Shown piece after piece: positions 27,326-35,665 of a stretch of DNA of 57,106 bases. The stretch covers positions 1 through 57,106 of the forward strand of contig JAHBXX010000030.1 in the NCBI GenBank assembly GCA_019636245.1, written 5' to 3'. This DNA comes from Planctomycetota bacterium. GTDB lineage: Bacteria > Planctomycetota > UBA1135 > UBA2386. Both the position numbers and the translations under genes were made by a program. Position 1 is the stretch's first letter. Every line of letters begins with the position of its first letter. The notes beneath the pieces were generated by a model. The model was not told the DNA's origin, did no database searches, and saw nothing but the letters and a program-made list of their open reading frames with translations.

Positions 27326-29565
27326 GGCGCCTCCTCGCGCGGACGCGCGGCCAGCGCGTGCAACGCCTGCTCGAGCCGCAGCCGCAGGTTCGGATCGCGC
27401 TCGGCCTCGCGCAGCGCGGCCAGCGCCTCCACCGCCGCCGGCGAGCCCAGCCGCTGCAGGGTCTGCACGATCTGCGCCCGCCGGTTGGTGTGCCGCGCGA
27501 CCATGCCGGCGGTGATGCGCTCCAGCCAGCCCGAGCGCTCGTAGGCGTCCTGCAGGGGTCGCACCGCGGCCTCGCCGATCGCCACCAGGACGCCGCGCAG
27601 CTGGTCGTCGAGCGCGCTCGGCTCCGGCCCGAAGCTGGCGCACAGGTCCTCGACCGCCTCGGCGCCGAGGCGGGCCAGCACCGCGCCGAGACGTTGGCGC
27701 TGGGTGTCGCTGCGCTCGAGGTCGGTGTAGGCCGCGAGCACATGGTCGACCACGGCCGGCCCGAGGTCGACCAGCAGCTGCTCGGCGATCCCGGCCAGGG
27801 CCGCATCGTCGGTGGCGGCGATCAGCGCCTTGCTCAGGGTGCGGCTCGAGCCGCGACGGCGCAGCGTCGCCTGCAGCACCTCGGGGTCCGCGGCGCCGGG
27901 GATCGCCGCCAGCAGTTCGTCCTCGCGGTAGAACGCCGGCTCGACCAGCAGCGTCTCGGCGACGAAGTGGCCGCGCGGCACCGCCTGGAAGAACCGCCGC
28001 AGCACCGCGCCGTCGGCCTTGTTCAGCCGGTGCAGGATCTCGAGCGGCGGGAACCGTTCCAGCACCGACTGGAAGGCGTCGAGGTCGGCGAGGCCGAGGA
28101 AGAAGTCGATCAGCACCTTGCGGTGCTGCGGGCGTGCCGAGGCGAACAGCGACGCGATGTGCGGCAGGGCCGAGCGGTCGAAGCCCTGCACGACGCGGCC
28201 GACGAGTTCGGCCGGCGACCGCGAACCGATCGGCAGCATGCGCTGCCGTTCCAGCTCGTCGCTGGCGGCGAACAGCGCCGGGGTGATCGAAGGCCCCATC
28301 GCCCGCAGCAACTCGACCGCCGCCTCGCGCGCGGCGCCCGACCGCGGCCAGGCCTGTCGCAGCAGTTCCTCGACCGCGCGGGCACCGAGCTCGAGCAGTT
28401 CGCGGCGCGCCGCGGCGCGCGGTTCGCCGTCGCCGTCGAGCAGGCCGCGCACGAGGCGCTGCACGTGCGCGTCGTTGCGGTCGATGGCGTCCATCGTCTG
28501 CGTCGGCGACGGCAGGCCCACCACCAGCGCCGGTTCCGCCAGCTGCGCCGGCGCCCCGGCGCCGCAGCGGCCGCACTGGTCGACGGCGCCCTCCAGCGGC
28601 GCCGCGCAGGCGCGGCAGGTCCAACGCCGGGCCGGCACCAGCCCCGCCAACGTGGCGACCGGCAGGCCGTGCGGCGCGGGGAGCGGATCGCGGGCCCCGA
28701 CCACGAGCGCGTGCTCCGTCGCCGCGGCGAGGCGTGCGCGCGCGGCGGCCGCCGCGCCCTGCTGCGCCGCGTCGAGACGCGCGGCCAGCAGCGGCAGCTC
28801 CGCCGCCGCCGGGTGCAGGCTGGTGGCCTGGCGCAACGCCGCCCCGGCGGCGGCGACGTCGCCGCGCTGCAGGCGTTCGTTGCCGACCTGGACCCAGGTG
28901 CGGGCGAGATCGGCGCCGAGCTCGCGGCGCCGCGGTCCGTCGGGCACCAGGCCCAAGAGCCGCCGGCCCGTCGCCGCGGCGGCCTCGAACTCGCCGCCCT
29001 GCAGCCGGGCGCGGTAGACGAACTCGAAGCCCTCGGCGCGGTCGGGCAGTCGCTGCAGCGCCAGTTCGGCCGCCGCCGCCGCCTCGGTCGGCCGGCCGGC
29101 GGCGAGCAGGCTCGCGGCGAGCAGCAGTTCGTTCTCGGGACTGTCGATGGCGAAGCCCCGCTGCAGCGTCAGGTGTTCCCGGTGCGCCGCCTCCGGCTCG
29201 CCGAGCGCCGCCAGCACCTTGCCGAGCAGCAGGCGGGCGTAGTGGTTCTCCGGGTCCGACTCGAGCACCCGGCGCAGCCGTTCGCGGGCGCCCGGGAAGT
29301 CGCCGTGCAGCGCCTGTTCGACGCCCAGCAGGTAGTCCTCGAGCGCGCGGCGGCTGTCGGCGCCGCGCACCAGGCGGGCCAGCTGCCACCAGGTGCCGAA
29401 CACGGCCGCCACCACGCCGGCCGCGAGCACGACCTCGACCACACCGGGGGTGGTCGCCCAGGCCCAGAACGACGGCCACGCGCCCGGCGCCGCGGTCGCA
29501 TCCGGTGCCTGCAGGCCCCCGGCGCCCGCGGTCCGCAGCACGGCAGCGAAGGTCGGCACGCCCAC
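27322..29565 (-). CDS. Membrane-anchored TPR/HEAT protein with central zinc ribbon
   Basis: The 747-aa protein has an N-terminal membrane helix (VVEVVLAAGVVAAVFGTWW). TPR-like repeats follow (ENHYARLLLGKVLAALGEPEAAHREH), then a zinc ribbon C-x2-C-x10-C-x2-C at about residues 316-333 (WTCRACAAPLE ... QCGRCG). The remaining 400 residues are HEAT-like (AARRELLELGARAVEELLRQA, QIVQTLQRLGSPAAVEALAAL). LapB-type regulators also have membrane helix, TPR and a zinc knuckle, but not a HEAT half. It starts with a GTG 4 bases after the ddl stop and overlaps the next gene by ATGA. Envelope-assembly regulation is a reasonable guess from position and architecture only. Confidence 0.6.
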   Translation of the reverse strand: MGVPTFAAVLRTAGAGGLQAPDATAAPGAWPSFWAWATTPGVVEVVLAAGVVAAVFGTWWQLARLVRGADSRRALEDYLLGVEQALHGDFPGARERLRRVLESDPENHYARLLLGKVLAALGEPEAAHREHLTLQRGFAIDSPENELLLAASLLAAGRPTEAAAAAELALQRLPDRAEGFEFVYRARLQGGEFEAAAATGRRLLGLVPDGPRRRELGADLARTWVQVGNERLQRGDVAAAGAALRQATSLHPAAAELPLLAARLDAAQQGAAAAARARLAAATEHALVVGARDPLPAPHGLPVATLAGLVPARRWTCRACAAPLEGAVDQCGRCGAGAPAQLAEPALVVGLPSPTQTMDAIDRNDAHVQRLVRGLLDGDGEPRAAARRELLELGARAVEELLRQAWPRSGAAREAAVELLRAMGPSITPALFAASDELERQRMLPIGSRSPAELVGRVVQGFDRSALPHIASLFASARPQHRKVLIDFFLGLADLDAFQSVLERFPPLEILHRLNKADGAVLRRFFQAVPRGHFVAETLLVEPAFYREDELLAAIPGAADPEVLQATLRRRGSSRTLSKALIAATDDAALAGIAEQLLVDLGPAVVDHVLAAYTDLERSDTQRQRLGAVLARLGAEAVEDLCASFGPEPSALDDQLRGVLVAIGEAAVRPLQDAYERSGWLERITAGMVARHTNRRAQIVQTLQRLGSPAAVEALAALREAERDPNLRLRLEQALHALAARPREEAP

Positions 29566-29569
29566 GTCC

Positions 29570-30607
29570 CTAGCCGCGGGCGCGGTCGAACGCCAGTTGC
29601 AGCAGACGGTCGAGCAGCGCCGGGAACGACAGGCCCGCCGCCGCCGCCGCCTGCGGCAGCAGGCTGGTCGGCGTCAGCCCGGGGATCGTGTTCGTCTCCA
29701 GCACCACCGGCCCGTCGGCGCCGACGATCATGTCGGTCCGCGACATGCCGTCGCAGACCAGGGCGGCATGGCAGCGCTCCGCCAGCGCCTGGACCGCGGC
29801 GACCTGGGCCGGCGCGAGGCCGCGCGGCGGGATCACCTCGTCGGTGGCGCCGGGCCGGTACTTCGCCTCGTGCGTGAACCACGTGTCGCAGCGCGGGTAG
29901 ATGCCGACCGGCGGCAGCGCCTGCAGGGCCGCCCCCGTGTTGCCGAGCACCGCCACCGTGATCTCCTCGCCGACCACCTGCTGCTCGGCGAACCAGCGCC
30001 GGTAGGACGTGCGGAAGGCGGCGAAGAAGGCCGCCAGCTGCGCCTCGGTCTCGATGCGTTGCACGCCGAAGGTGCTGCCCGAGGCGTCGACCTTGGCGAA
30101 CGCGGGCGTGCCCACCGCGGCGGCGAGGCGCGCGAACTCCGCCGCGGCCTCGGCGTCACGCAAGGGCGCCGCAGGCTCGTAGGCCCTCGGCAGCGGCACG
30201 CCGGCTGCCTGCAGGGCGTGCCGCGTGCGCAGCTTGTCCATCGCCACCGCCGAGGCGGCGCAGCCCGAACCGACGAACGGCACGCCGTGCAGCTCCAGCA
30301 TGCCCTGCACGGTGCCGTCCTCGCCGTTGGGGCCGTGCAGGATCGGCAGCACGACGTCGATGCCAGCCTCGCCGAGCAGCCAGTCGAGCGCCCGGCCGGG
30401 TCGCAGCGGCCCCACGGCGGCGTCACCCGGACGCCAGTCCGCGCCGGCGAGCGGTGCGCGGTCGGGCCACCAGGACCCGTCGCGGTCGAGGAACACCGGC
30501 CACACCCGCCAGCGGCTGCGGTCGAGGTGGCGCAGCACCTGCGTGGCCGAGGACAGCGACACGTCGTGCTCGGGCGACTTGCCGCCGGCGAGAACGGCTA
30601 CCTGCAT
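29570..30607 (-). CDS. ddl: D-alanine--D-alanine ligase
   Basis: The 345-aa ATP-grasp enzyme makes D-Ala-D-Ala for peptidoglycan precursors. It shows MQVAVLAGGKSPEHDVSLSS at the N terminus, VLPILHGPNGEDGTVQGMLE, the ATP-site lysine in TPAFAKVDASGSTFGV, and MSRTDMIVG. The metal-binding end VLETNTIPGLTPTSLLP is intact. An in-frame ATG lies at 30628, but the ATG at 30607 fits the family and has GGGGTGA about 5 bases upstream. It lies 69 bp downstream of the ROK kinase and 4 bp upstream of the zinc-ribbon HEAT/TPR gene. Together with uppP this indicates the organism makes peptidoglycan. Confidence 0.96.
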   Translation of the reverse strand: MQVAVLAGGKSPEHDVSLSSATQVLRHLDRSRWRVWPVFLDRDGSWWPDRAPLAGADWRPGDAAVGPLRPGRALDWLLGEAGIDVVLPILHGPNGEDGTVQGMLELHGVPFVGSGCAASAVAMDKLRTRHALQAAGVPLPRAYEPAAPLRDAEAAAEFARLAAAVGTPAFAKVDASGSTFGVQRIETEAQLAAFFAAFRTSYRRWFAEQQVVGEEITVAVLGNTGAALQALPPVGIYPRCDTWFTHEAKYRPGATDEVIPPRGLAPAQVAAVQALAERCHAALVCDGMSRTDMIVGADGPVVLETNTIPGLTPTSLLPQAAAAAGLSFPALLDRLLQLAFDRARG

Positions 30608-30676
30608 GGCATCACCCCGCGTTCGCACCGCGGCAGCATAGGCGCCGCGATGCGCGGCGCGAGGCCGGGCCCGCGT

Positions 30677-31615
30677 TCATCCGCGCGCCGGCCACAGGGC
30701 GCCGGTGGCGGCGGCCGCGCCCCACAGGATGGCGTCGGAGCCGCCGAGGCTGGGCACGAACGCGAGGTCGCGGCGGATCGGTTCGGAGCAGTGCTGTCGC
30801 ACGTGGGCCTCGATGCGCGTCGGCAGCGCCGGCCAGCCGGCGCACACGCCGCCGCCCAGCACGACCGCGGCGGGATTGAGCAGCGTGCACGCGTTCTCGA
30901 CCAACGTGCAGGCGGCCGTCGCGGCGTCGTGCAGGATGGTCCGGGCCGCGGCCCCGACCGGGTCGGTCCGGTCCGCGGCGGCGACCACGCCGCCCACCGT
31001 CCAGACCGGGCCGTCGGGTCGACCGAGTTCGGCGGCCGCCCGCTCGGTGATCGCGCGACCGCCGCAATAGGCTTCGAAGTGCCCCCGCCCGCCGCACGGA
31101 CACGCGCGGCCGCCGGGGGCGAACGTGGTGTGGCCGATCTCGCCGGCGGCGTTGGCCCCGCCGCCATAGGGCCTGCCGTGCACGATCAGGCCGATGCCGA
31201 CCCCGGTGCCGAAGAACAGGCAGAGCAGGGGATCCCGGCCGGCGGCGTTGCCGCGCAGGAACTCGCCCCAGGCACTGGCGCGGCCGTCGTTGAGCAGGGT
31301 GGTCGGCAGGCCGAAACGCTGGGCTACGTGACCGGCCAACGGGTAGCCGTCGAGCGGCAGGTTCGGCGCCTGCAGGATCGACGCGCCGTCGGCCGGCACG
31401 ACCCCGGCCGTGCCGAAGCCGGCGGCGCGCGGCGGCTCGAGCCCCGGCGGCAGCTCGGCGAGCACCGCCGTGATCGCCCGGTCGAGACCACGCAGGAACT
31501 CGTCCCGGTCGCGCACCGTGGCGACGTGCTGCACCCGGTGCACGGAGAAGTCCTCGCCGACCAGGGCGTAGCGGCACTTGGTGCCGCCGAGGTCGCCGGC
31601 CAGGACGGTCCGCAC
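30677..31615 (-). CDS. ROK-family sugar kinase (glucokinase-like)
   Basis: The 312-aa protein has the ROK phosphate-1 motif AGDLGGTKCRYALV, the sugar-binding LLNDGRASAWGE, and the ATP loop FFGTGVGIGLIV. Its GANAAGEIGHTTF histidine and zinc segment (CPCGGRGHFEAYC) resemble bacterial glucokinases that phosphorylate glucose or a related hexose. The usual C-x-C-G-x2-G-C pattern has His in place of the third Cys, which may still bind zinc. The GTG start lies one base after the stop of the 109-aa gene, with GGAGGAG inside that gene's end (31626-31620), so translation is coupled. The substrate is not certain: ROK kinases also act on fructose, N-acetylmannosamine and others. Confidence 0.9.
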   Translation of the reverse strand: MRTVLAGDLGGTKCRYALVGEDFSVHRVQHVATVRDRDEFLRGLDRAITAVLAELPPGLEPPRAAGFGTAGVVPADGASILQAPNLPLDGYPLAGHVAQRFGLPTTLLNDGRASAWGEFLRGNAAGRDPLLCLFFGTGVGIGLIVHGRPYGGGANAAGEIGHTTFAPGGRACPCGGRGHFEAYCGGRAITERAAAELGRPDGPVWTVGGVVAAADRTDPVGAAARTILHDAATAACTLVENACTLLNPAAVVLGGGVCAGWPALPTRIEAHVRQHCSEPIRRDLAFVPSLGGSDAILWGAAAATGALWPARG

Positions 31616-31616
31616 C

Positions 31617-31946
31617 TCACTCCTCCGACAGCGCTTCCATCAGCTCGTCGAGCAGCTTCACCAGGTGCATGTTCTGGTGCTCGAGCACGGTGATGCGCCG
31701 CATCACCTTCTCCACCACCGGCGGCAGCAGCGTCTCGAGCACCACCGACTTGATCATCTGGAAGGTCTCGACGCGGTGCGGGCTGGTGTTCTTGTCGAAA
31801 TGGAAGTGGTAGGCGTTCTGCAGGGCCTGGGCGGTGTGCTCGAGGATCTCGCGCCCCACCTCGCGCTGCTCCTCCGCGCTCATGTGGGTCATCTTGAAGG
31901 CCTCGACCTTGTAGCGGTGCAGCGCGTCCTTGAGCTTCTTCTTCAC
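31617..31946 (-). CDS. Small conserved-looking helical protein of unknown function
   Basis: The 109-aa protein is highly helical and charged: KKKLKDALHRYKVEAFKMTH at its start, EEQREVGREILEHTAQALQNA, and an amphipathic C-terminal helix (VMRRITVLEHQNMHLVKLLDELMEAL) that could form a coiled coil. The central HFDKNTSPHRVETFQMIKSV looks like a conserved turn. The GTG at 31946 has AAGGAG 6 bases upstream. It is the first gene of the 109-aa / ROK kinase / ddl / TPR-HEAT unit and is coupled to the kinase. I recognise no family. Confidence 0.7.
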   Translation of the reverse strand: MKKKLKDALHRYKVEAFKMTHMSAEEQREVGREILEHTAQALQNAYHFHFDKNTSPHRVETFQMIKSVVLETLLPPVVEKVMRRITVLEHQNMHLVKLLDELMEALSEE

Positions 31947-32001
31947 GTCGGACTCCTTGGGGGCCGGTTGGCAGGCAGCGAACGGGAGAGGGGAGATGCC
32001 T

Positions 32002-32030
32002 TCCCTACAGGCCGCCAGCGCCTTCCGCAA
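32002..32030 (-). promoter_or_regulatory. Candidate promoter for the 109-aa / ROK / ddl operon
   Basis: On the reverse strand TTGCGG (32030-32025) and TAGGGA (32007-32002) lie 17 bases apart in the 137-bp gap after fabF, about 55 bases before the GTG at 31946. Assigned by eye and only weakly similar to consensus. Confidence 0.3.
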
Positions 32031-32083
32031 CGGGCCGGATGGCGACCCGTCCGCGAACAGCCGCCCGGGGGCGCTGGCCGGCG

Positions 32084-33322
32084 TCAGATCCGGCCGACCA
32101 CGAGGCAGGTGTTGTGCCCGCCGAAGCCCAGCGAATTGCTGATCGCGCAGTCGAGACGCACCTCGCGCGCCTCGTTGGGCACGTAGTCGAGGTCGCAGTC
32201 CGGATCGGGCGTCTCGTAGTTGATCGTCGGGTGCACCATGCCGGTGTGGATCGACTGGCAGGCGGCCGCGAGTTCGATCGCGCCTGACGCGCCCAGCAGG
32301 TGGCCCACCATCGACTTCGTCGACGACACGCACAGCCGGCGTGCGTGCTCGCCGAACACCCGCTTGATCGCCGCCGTCTCGATCTTGTCGTTCAGGTGCG
32401 TGCTGGTGCCGTGCGCGTTGACGTAGCCGACGCGGTCGGCGGCGATGCCGGCGTCGCGCAGCGCCATCTGGATCGCCCGGCTGGGACCGTCGGCGTCCTC
32501 GTTCGGGGCGGTGATGTGGTGGGCGTCGTCGGTCGAGCCGTAACCGAGCAGTTCGCACAGGATCGGCGCGCCGCGGCGTCGTGCGTGCTCGTACTCCTCC
32601 AGCACGATCGCCGCCGCGCCTTCGCCCATGACGAAGCCGTCGCGGTCGCGGTCGAACGGGCGCGAGGCGCGCTTGGGATCGTCGTTGCGCGTCGACACCG
32701 CCTTCAGGGCGCAGAAGCCGCCCAGCCCGAGTTCGGTCGTCGCCGCCTCCGAGCCGCCCGTCAGCATGATGTCGGCCTCGCCCCACTGGATGGTGCGCAG
32801 CGCCAGGCCGATGGCATGGCTGGCGCTCGCGCACGCCGACGACGTCACGTAGCAGGTGCCCTGCAGCCCGAACCGGATCGCCGCCTGCCCGGCCATCGCG
32901 TTGGCCATGATCTTCGGGATGAAGAACGGGCTGATGCGATCGGCGCCGCGCTCGACCTGCAGCAGCTTCGAGGCCTCGATCTCGTGGATGCCGCCGATGC
33001 CGGTGCCGGTGATGCAACCCGCCTGGGTGCGATCCTCGCGCCCCATGTCGAGTCCCGCCATCCGCATCGCCTCGTCGGCGGCGACCAGGTAGTACATCGT
33101 GAAGCGGTCGAGGCGCTTCGACTCGGTGCGCGGGAAGTGCTTCTCCGTGTCCCAGTCCCACACGTCGCAGGCGAACTTGCAGGTGTGCTTGCTGGTGTCG
33201 AAGCGCGTGATCGGCCCCGCGCCCGACACGCCGCCGAGCAGGTTGCGCCAGTTCGTCGCCAGGTCGAGGCCCAGGGACGACACGGCGCCGAGGCCGGTCA
33301 CGACGACACGTCGCTTCGCCAT
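32084..33322 (-). CDS. fabF: Beta-ketoacyl-ACP synthase II
   Basis: The 412-aa condensing enzyme extends acyl-ACP with malonyl-ACP in fatty-acid synthesis. The catalytic triad is complete: Cys164 (SSACASASHAIG), His304 (VNAHGTSTHLND) and His341 (KSMVGHLLGASGA). VVVTGLGAVSSLG starts the protein, and NSLGFGGHNTCLV is the typical end. It is the last gene of the rpmF-plsX-fabH-fabG-acpP-fabF cluster, 165 bp after acpP. That gap is long enough for its own promoter, but I did not find a clear one. Confidence 0.97.
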   Translation of the reverse strand: MAKRRVVVTGLGAVSSLGLDLATNWRNLLGGVSGAGPITRFDTSKHTCKFACDVWDWDTEKHFPRTESKRLDRFTMYYLVAADEAMRMAGLDMGREDRTQAGCITGTGIGGIHEIEASKLLQVERGADRISPFFIPKIMANAMAGQAAIRFGLQGTCYVTSSACASASHAIGLALRTIQWGEADIMLTGGSEAATTELGLGGFCALKAVSTRNDDPKRASRPFDRDRDGFVMGEGAAAIVLEEYEHARRRGAPILCELLGYGSTDDAHHITAPNEDADGPSRAIQMALRDAGIAADRVGYVNAHGTSTHLNDKIETAAIKRVFGEHARRLCVSSTKSMVGHLLGASGAIELAAACQSIHTGMVHPTINYETPDPDCDLDYVPNEAREVRLDCAISNSLGFGGHNTCLVVGRI

Positions 33323-33487
33323 GGTGGGTGCTGTGGTTCTGAGTGGATTGCGATCGGGGGTGGACCCGGGCGGTGCGGCGACCGGCCCGGCGTGGGCGGC
33401 GTGCCCGCCCCGGCGCGGCTCGCGCCGGGGCAGGGCGGCGCCGGCGGTCGTGCCCCAGGGCGGGGCGCGGGCCGCCGTCGGCCCGGC

Positions 33488-33733
33488 TCAGCCCAGCTTG
33501 CCGGTGATGTACTTCACCGCATCGCCGACGGTCATGATCTTCTCGGCGTCCTCGTCCGGGATGTTGATCTCGAACTCGTCCTCGAACTCCATGACCAGTT
33601 CGACCGTGTCGAGCGAGTCCGCACCGAGGTCGTTGATGAACGAAGTCTCGGCCGTGATCTTGTCGCGGGTCGTGCCCAGCTGTTCGCAGACGATGTTGTG
33701 GACGCGTTCTTCGATGTTGTCGGTCTTCGACAC
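33488..33733 (-). CDS. acpP: Acyl carrier protein
   Basis: The 81-aa acidic helical protein carries growing acyl chains on a phosphopantetheine arm attached to Ser40 in the motif [13 protein letters not shown]. The start is a GTG (33733) with GAGG about 7 bases upstream. Other family elements are [10 protein letters not shown] and the C-terminal helix [15 protein letters not shown]. It lies between fabG and fabF, the standard order. Confidence 0.97.
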   Translation of the reverse strand: MSKTDNIEERVHNIVCEQLGTTRDKITAETSFINDLGADSLDTVELVMEFEDEFEINIPDEDAEKIMTVGDAVKYITGKLG

Positions 33734-33799
33734 TTGCTTGCCTCGTAACTAGGGAAGGTCGGATCGGGCGGGGCTGCCGCCGCGATCCCGAGAGAGTAG

Positions 33800-34570
33800 C
33801 TAGCGGGTCATGCCGCCGTCCACAACGAGCGTTTGCCCGGTGACGTAGGCGGCGGCATCACTGCACAGGAAGGTGACCATGCCGGCCACGTCCTCGGGGG
33901 TGCCGAGGCGGCCGAGCGGGATCTGCTGCTGCATCGCCGCCTGGACCTCGGCGGGCAGGGCGGCGGTCATGTCCGTCTGGATGAAGCCCGGGGCGACGAC
34001 GTTGACGGTGATGCCCCGGCCGGCGAGTTCCTGCGCCAGCGACTTCGACAGGCCGACGAGTCCGGCCTTGCTGGCGGCGTAGTTCGCCTGGCCGGCGTTG
34101 CCGGTGAGGCCGACCACCGAACCGACGTTGACGATGCGCCCGTTGCGCGCCTTCGCCATCGCGCGCGCGAAGGCCTTGCAGACCAGGAAGGCGCCGCGCA
34201 GGTTGGTGCCGAGCACGGCGTCGAAGTCCGCCTCGCTCATGCGCAGGAACAGGCCATCGCGGGTGATGCCGGCGTTGTTGACCAGGAAGTCCGGCGGGCG
34301 GCCGCCGATGCCGTCGACCCCCTGGGTCACGAGATCGCCGAGCCGTTGCACGTCGGCGGCGTCGGCCACGTCGGCGACCAGGGCGGCCGCGCGGCCGCTG
34401 CCGGGCGGCAGCGCGGCGATCGCCGCCAGCGTCTCGGCGCAGCCGCCCGCCTTCGTCGACGTGCAGAAGACGTCGGCGCCCTGCCGGGCGAGATCGACGG
34501 CGATCGCCCGGCCGATGCCGCGCGAGGCGCCGGTGACGAGAGCGAGCTTGCCTTGGAACTGCATCGGCAT
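33800..34570 (-). CDS. fabG: 3-oxoacyl-ACP reductase
   Basis: The 256-aa short-chain dehydrogenase reduces 3-oxoacyl-ACP with NADPH. It has the cofactor loop TGASRGIG, the structural NNAG motif, and the catalytic Ser151-Tyr164-x3-Lys168 ([13 protein letters not shown] then NYAASK). The FabG-type ending [15 protein letters not shown] is present. Its position between fabH and acpP supports a true FabG rather than one of the many SDR paralogues. Two ATGs (34570 and 34564) are possible starts and differ by two residues. Confidence 0.95.
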   Translation of the reverse strand: MPMQFQGKLALVTGASRGIGRAIAVDLARQGADVFCTSTKAGGCAETLAAIAALPPGSGRAAALVADVADAADVQRLGDLVTQGVDGIGGRPPDFLVNNAGITRDGLFLRMSEADFDAVLGTNLRGAFLVCKAFARAMAKARNGRIVNVGSVVGLTGNAGQANYAASKAGLVGLSKSLAQELAGRGITVNVVAPGFIQTDMTAALPAEVQAAMQQQIPLGRLGTPEDVAGMVTFLCSDAAAYVTGQTLVVDGGMTR

Positions 34571-34609
34571 GGGTCCGGGAACGAAGAGGCGGAGGCGCGG
34601 TGGCGGCGA

Positions 34610-35599
34610 CTACCAGCGCAGCAGCAGGTGGCCCCAGGCCATGCCGGCGCCGAAGGCTGGCATCACCACGAGCTTGCCCTTCTGCAGGCGGCCGGCCTCG
34701 TAGGCCTCGCGCAAGGCGATCGGCACCGACGCCGCCGACGTGTTGCCGTAGCGATCGATGTTGGTGAACACGAGGTCCATCGGCAGACCGATCTGCTCCA
34801 TCGCCGACTCGATGATGCGCTGGTTGACCTGGTGCGGGACGATGACGCCGAGGGCTTCGCGGCCGTGGCGGTCGATCACGCCCTGCACGAGTTCGGCGAA
34901 CACGCGCACCGCGAAGCGGAACACGCGCGTGCCCCCCATCTTCATGAAGTGCAGCCCTTGCTGCACGCTGTCGGCGGTGGCCGGGTGGCGGCTGCCGCCG
35001 CCCGGCTGCGCCAGGATGCTCTCGGCGCCGCCCTCCATCGCGATCGAACCGCCGAGGAACTCGCCGCGGCCGGCGCGTTCGAGCGAGGTGTAGATCGCGG
35101 CGCCGGCGCCATCGCCGAACAGCACGCAGGTGTTGCGGTCGCGGTAGTCCAGGATGCGGCTGAGCACCTCGGCGCCGACGACGAGCACGTTGCGGAACTG
35201 ACCGGATTGCACGAAGCCCGCGGCCACCTGCGAGGCGAACACGAAGCCGCTGCAGGCAGCGGCCAGGTCGAACCCGCCCGCCCGCGCCGCCCCGAGGTCG
35301 AAGCCGAGCCGGCAGGCGGTCGCCGGGAACGGCTGGTCGCCGGTCACCGTGGCGCAGATCACCAGGTCGAGTTCCTCCGGCGCCATGCCCGCGTCGGCGA
35401 GCGCCGCGCGCGCGGCCTCGAGCGCCAGCGAACTCGTGACCTCGCCGTCGGCGGCGATGCGCCGCTCGCGGATGCCGGTGCGCTGCACGATCCACTCGTC
35501 GGAGGTGTCGACGATCTGCTCGAGGTCGTGGTTGGTCAGCCGCCGCTCGGGCACGTAGCGGCCGAGCCCGGCCACGCCGACGGGGATCAACGCCGCCAT
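34610..35599 (-). CDS. fabH: Beta-ketoacyl-ACP synthase III
   Basis: The 329-aa enzyme starts fatty-acid chains from acetyl-CoA (or another acyl-CoA) and malonyl-ACP. The triad is intact: Cys116 (DLAAACSGFVFA), His256 (VIVPHQVNQRI) and Asn286 (IDRYGNTSAAS). DEWIVQRTGIRERR near the N terminus and the closing FGAGMAWGHLLLRW are characteristic. It sits between plsX and fabG. In many bacteria fabD follows fabH, but here fabG does so directly. Confidence 0.97.
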   Translation of the reverse strand: MAALIPVGVAGLGRYVPERRLTNHDLEQIVDTSDEWIVQRTGIRERRIAADGEVTSSLALEAARAALADAGMAPEELDLVICATVTGDQPFPATACRLGFDLGAARAGGFDLAAACSGFVFASQVAAGFVQSGQFRNVLVVGAEVLSRILDYRDRNTCVLFGDGAGAAIYTSLERAGRGEFLGGSIAMEGGAESILAQPGGGSRHPATADSVQQGLHFMKMGGTRVFRFAVRVFAELVQGVIDRHGREALGVIVPHQVNQRIIESAMEQIGLPMDLVFTNIDRYGNTSAASVPIALREAYEAGRLQKGKLVVMPAFGAGMAWGHLLLRW

Positions 35600-35665
35600 G
35601 CGACCAGCTCCCGGCCGGAAGGGCCCGACGCGCGCACGACCCCGCCCGCCGGGCGGATCCCCGGC

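Noticed and set aside
32076..32095. Hairpin GGCCGG-8-CCGGCC over the fabF stop as terminator
   Set aside because: A 6-bp GC stem without a T-run occurs often by chance in DNA this rich in G and C.
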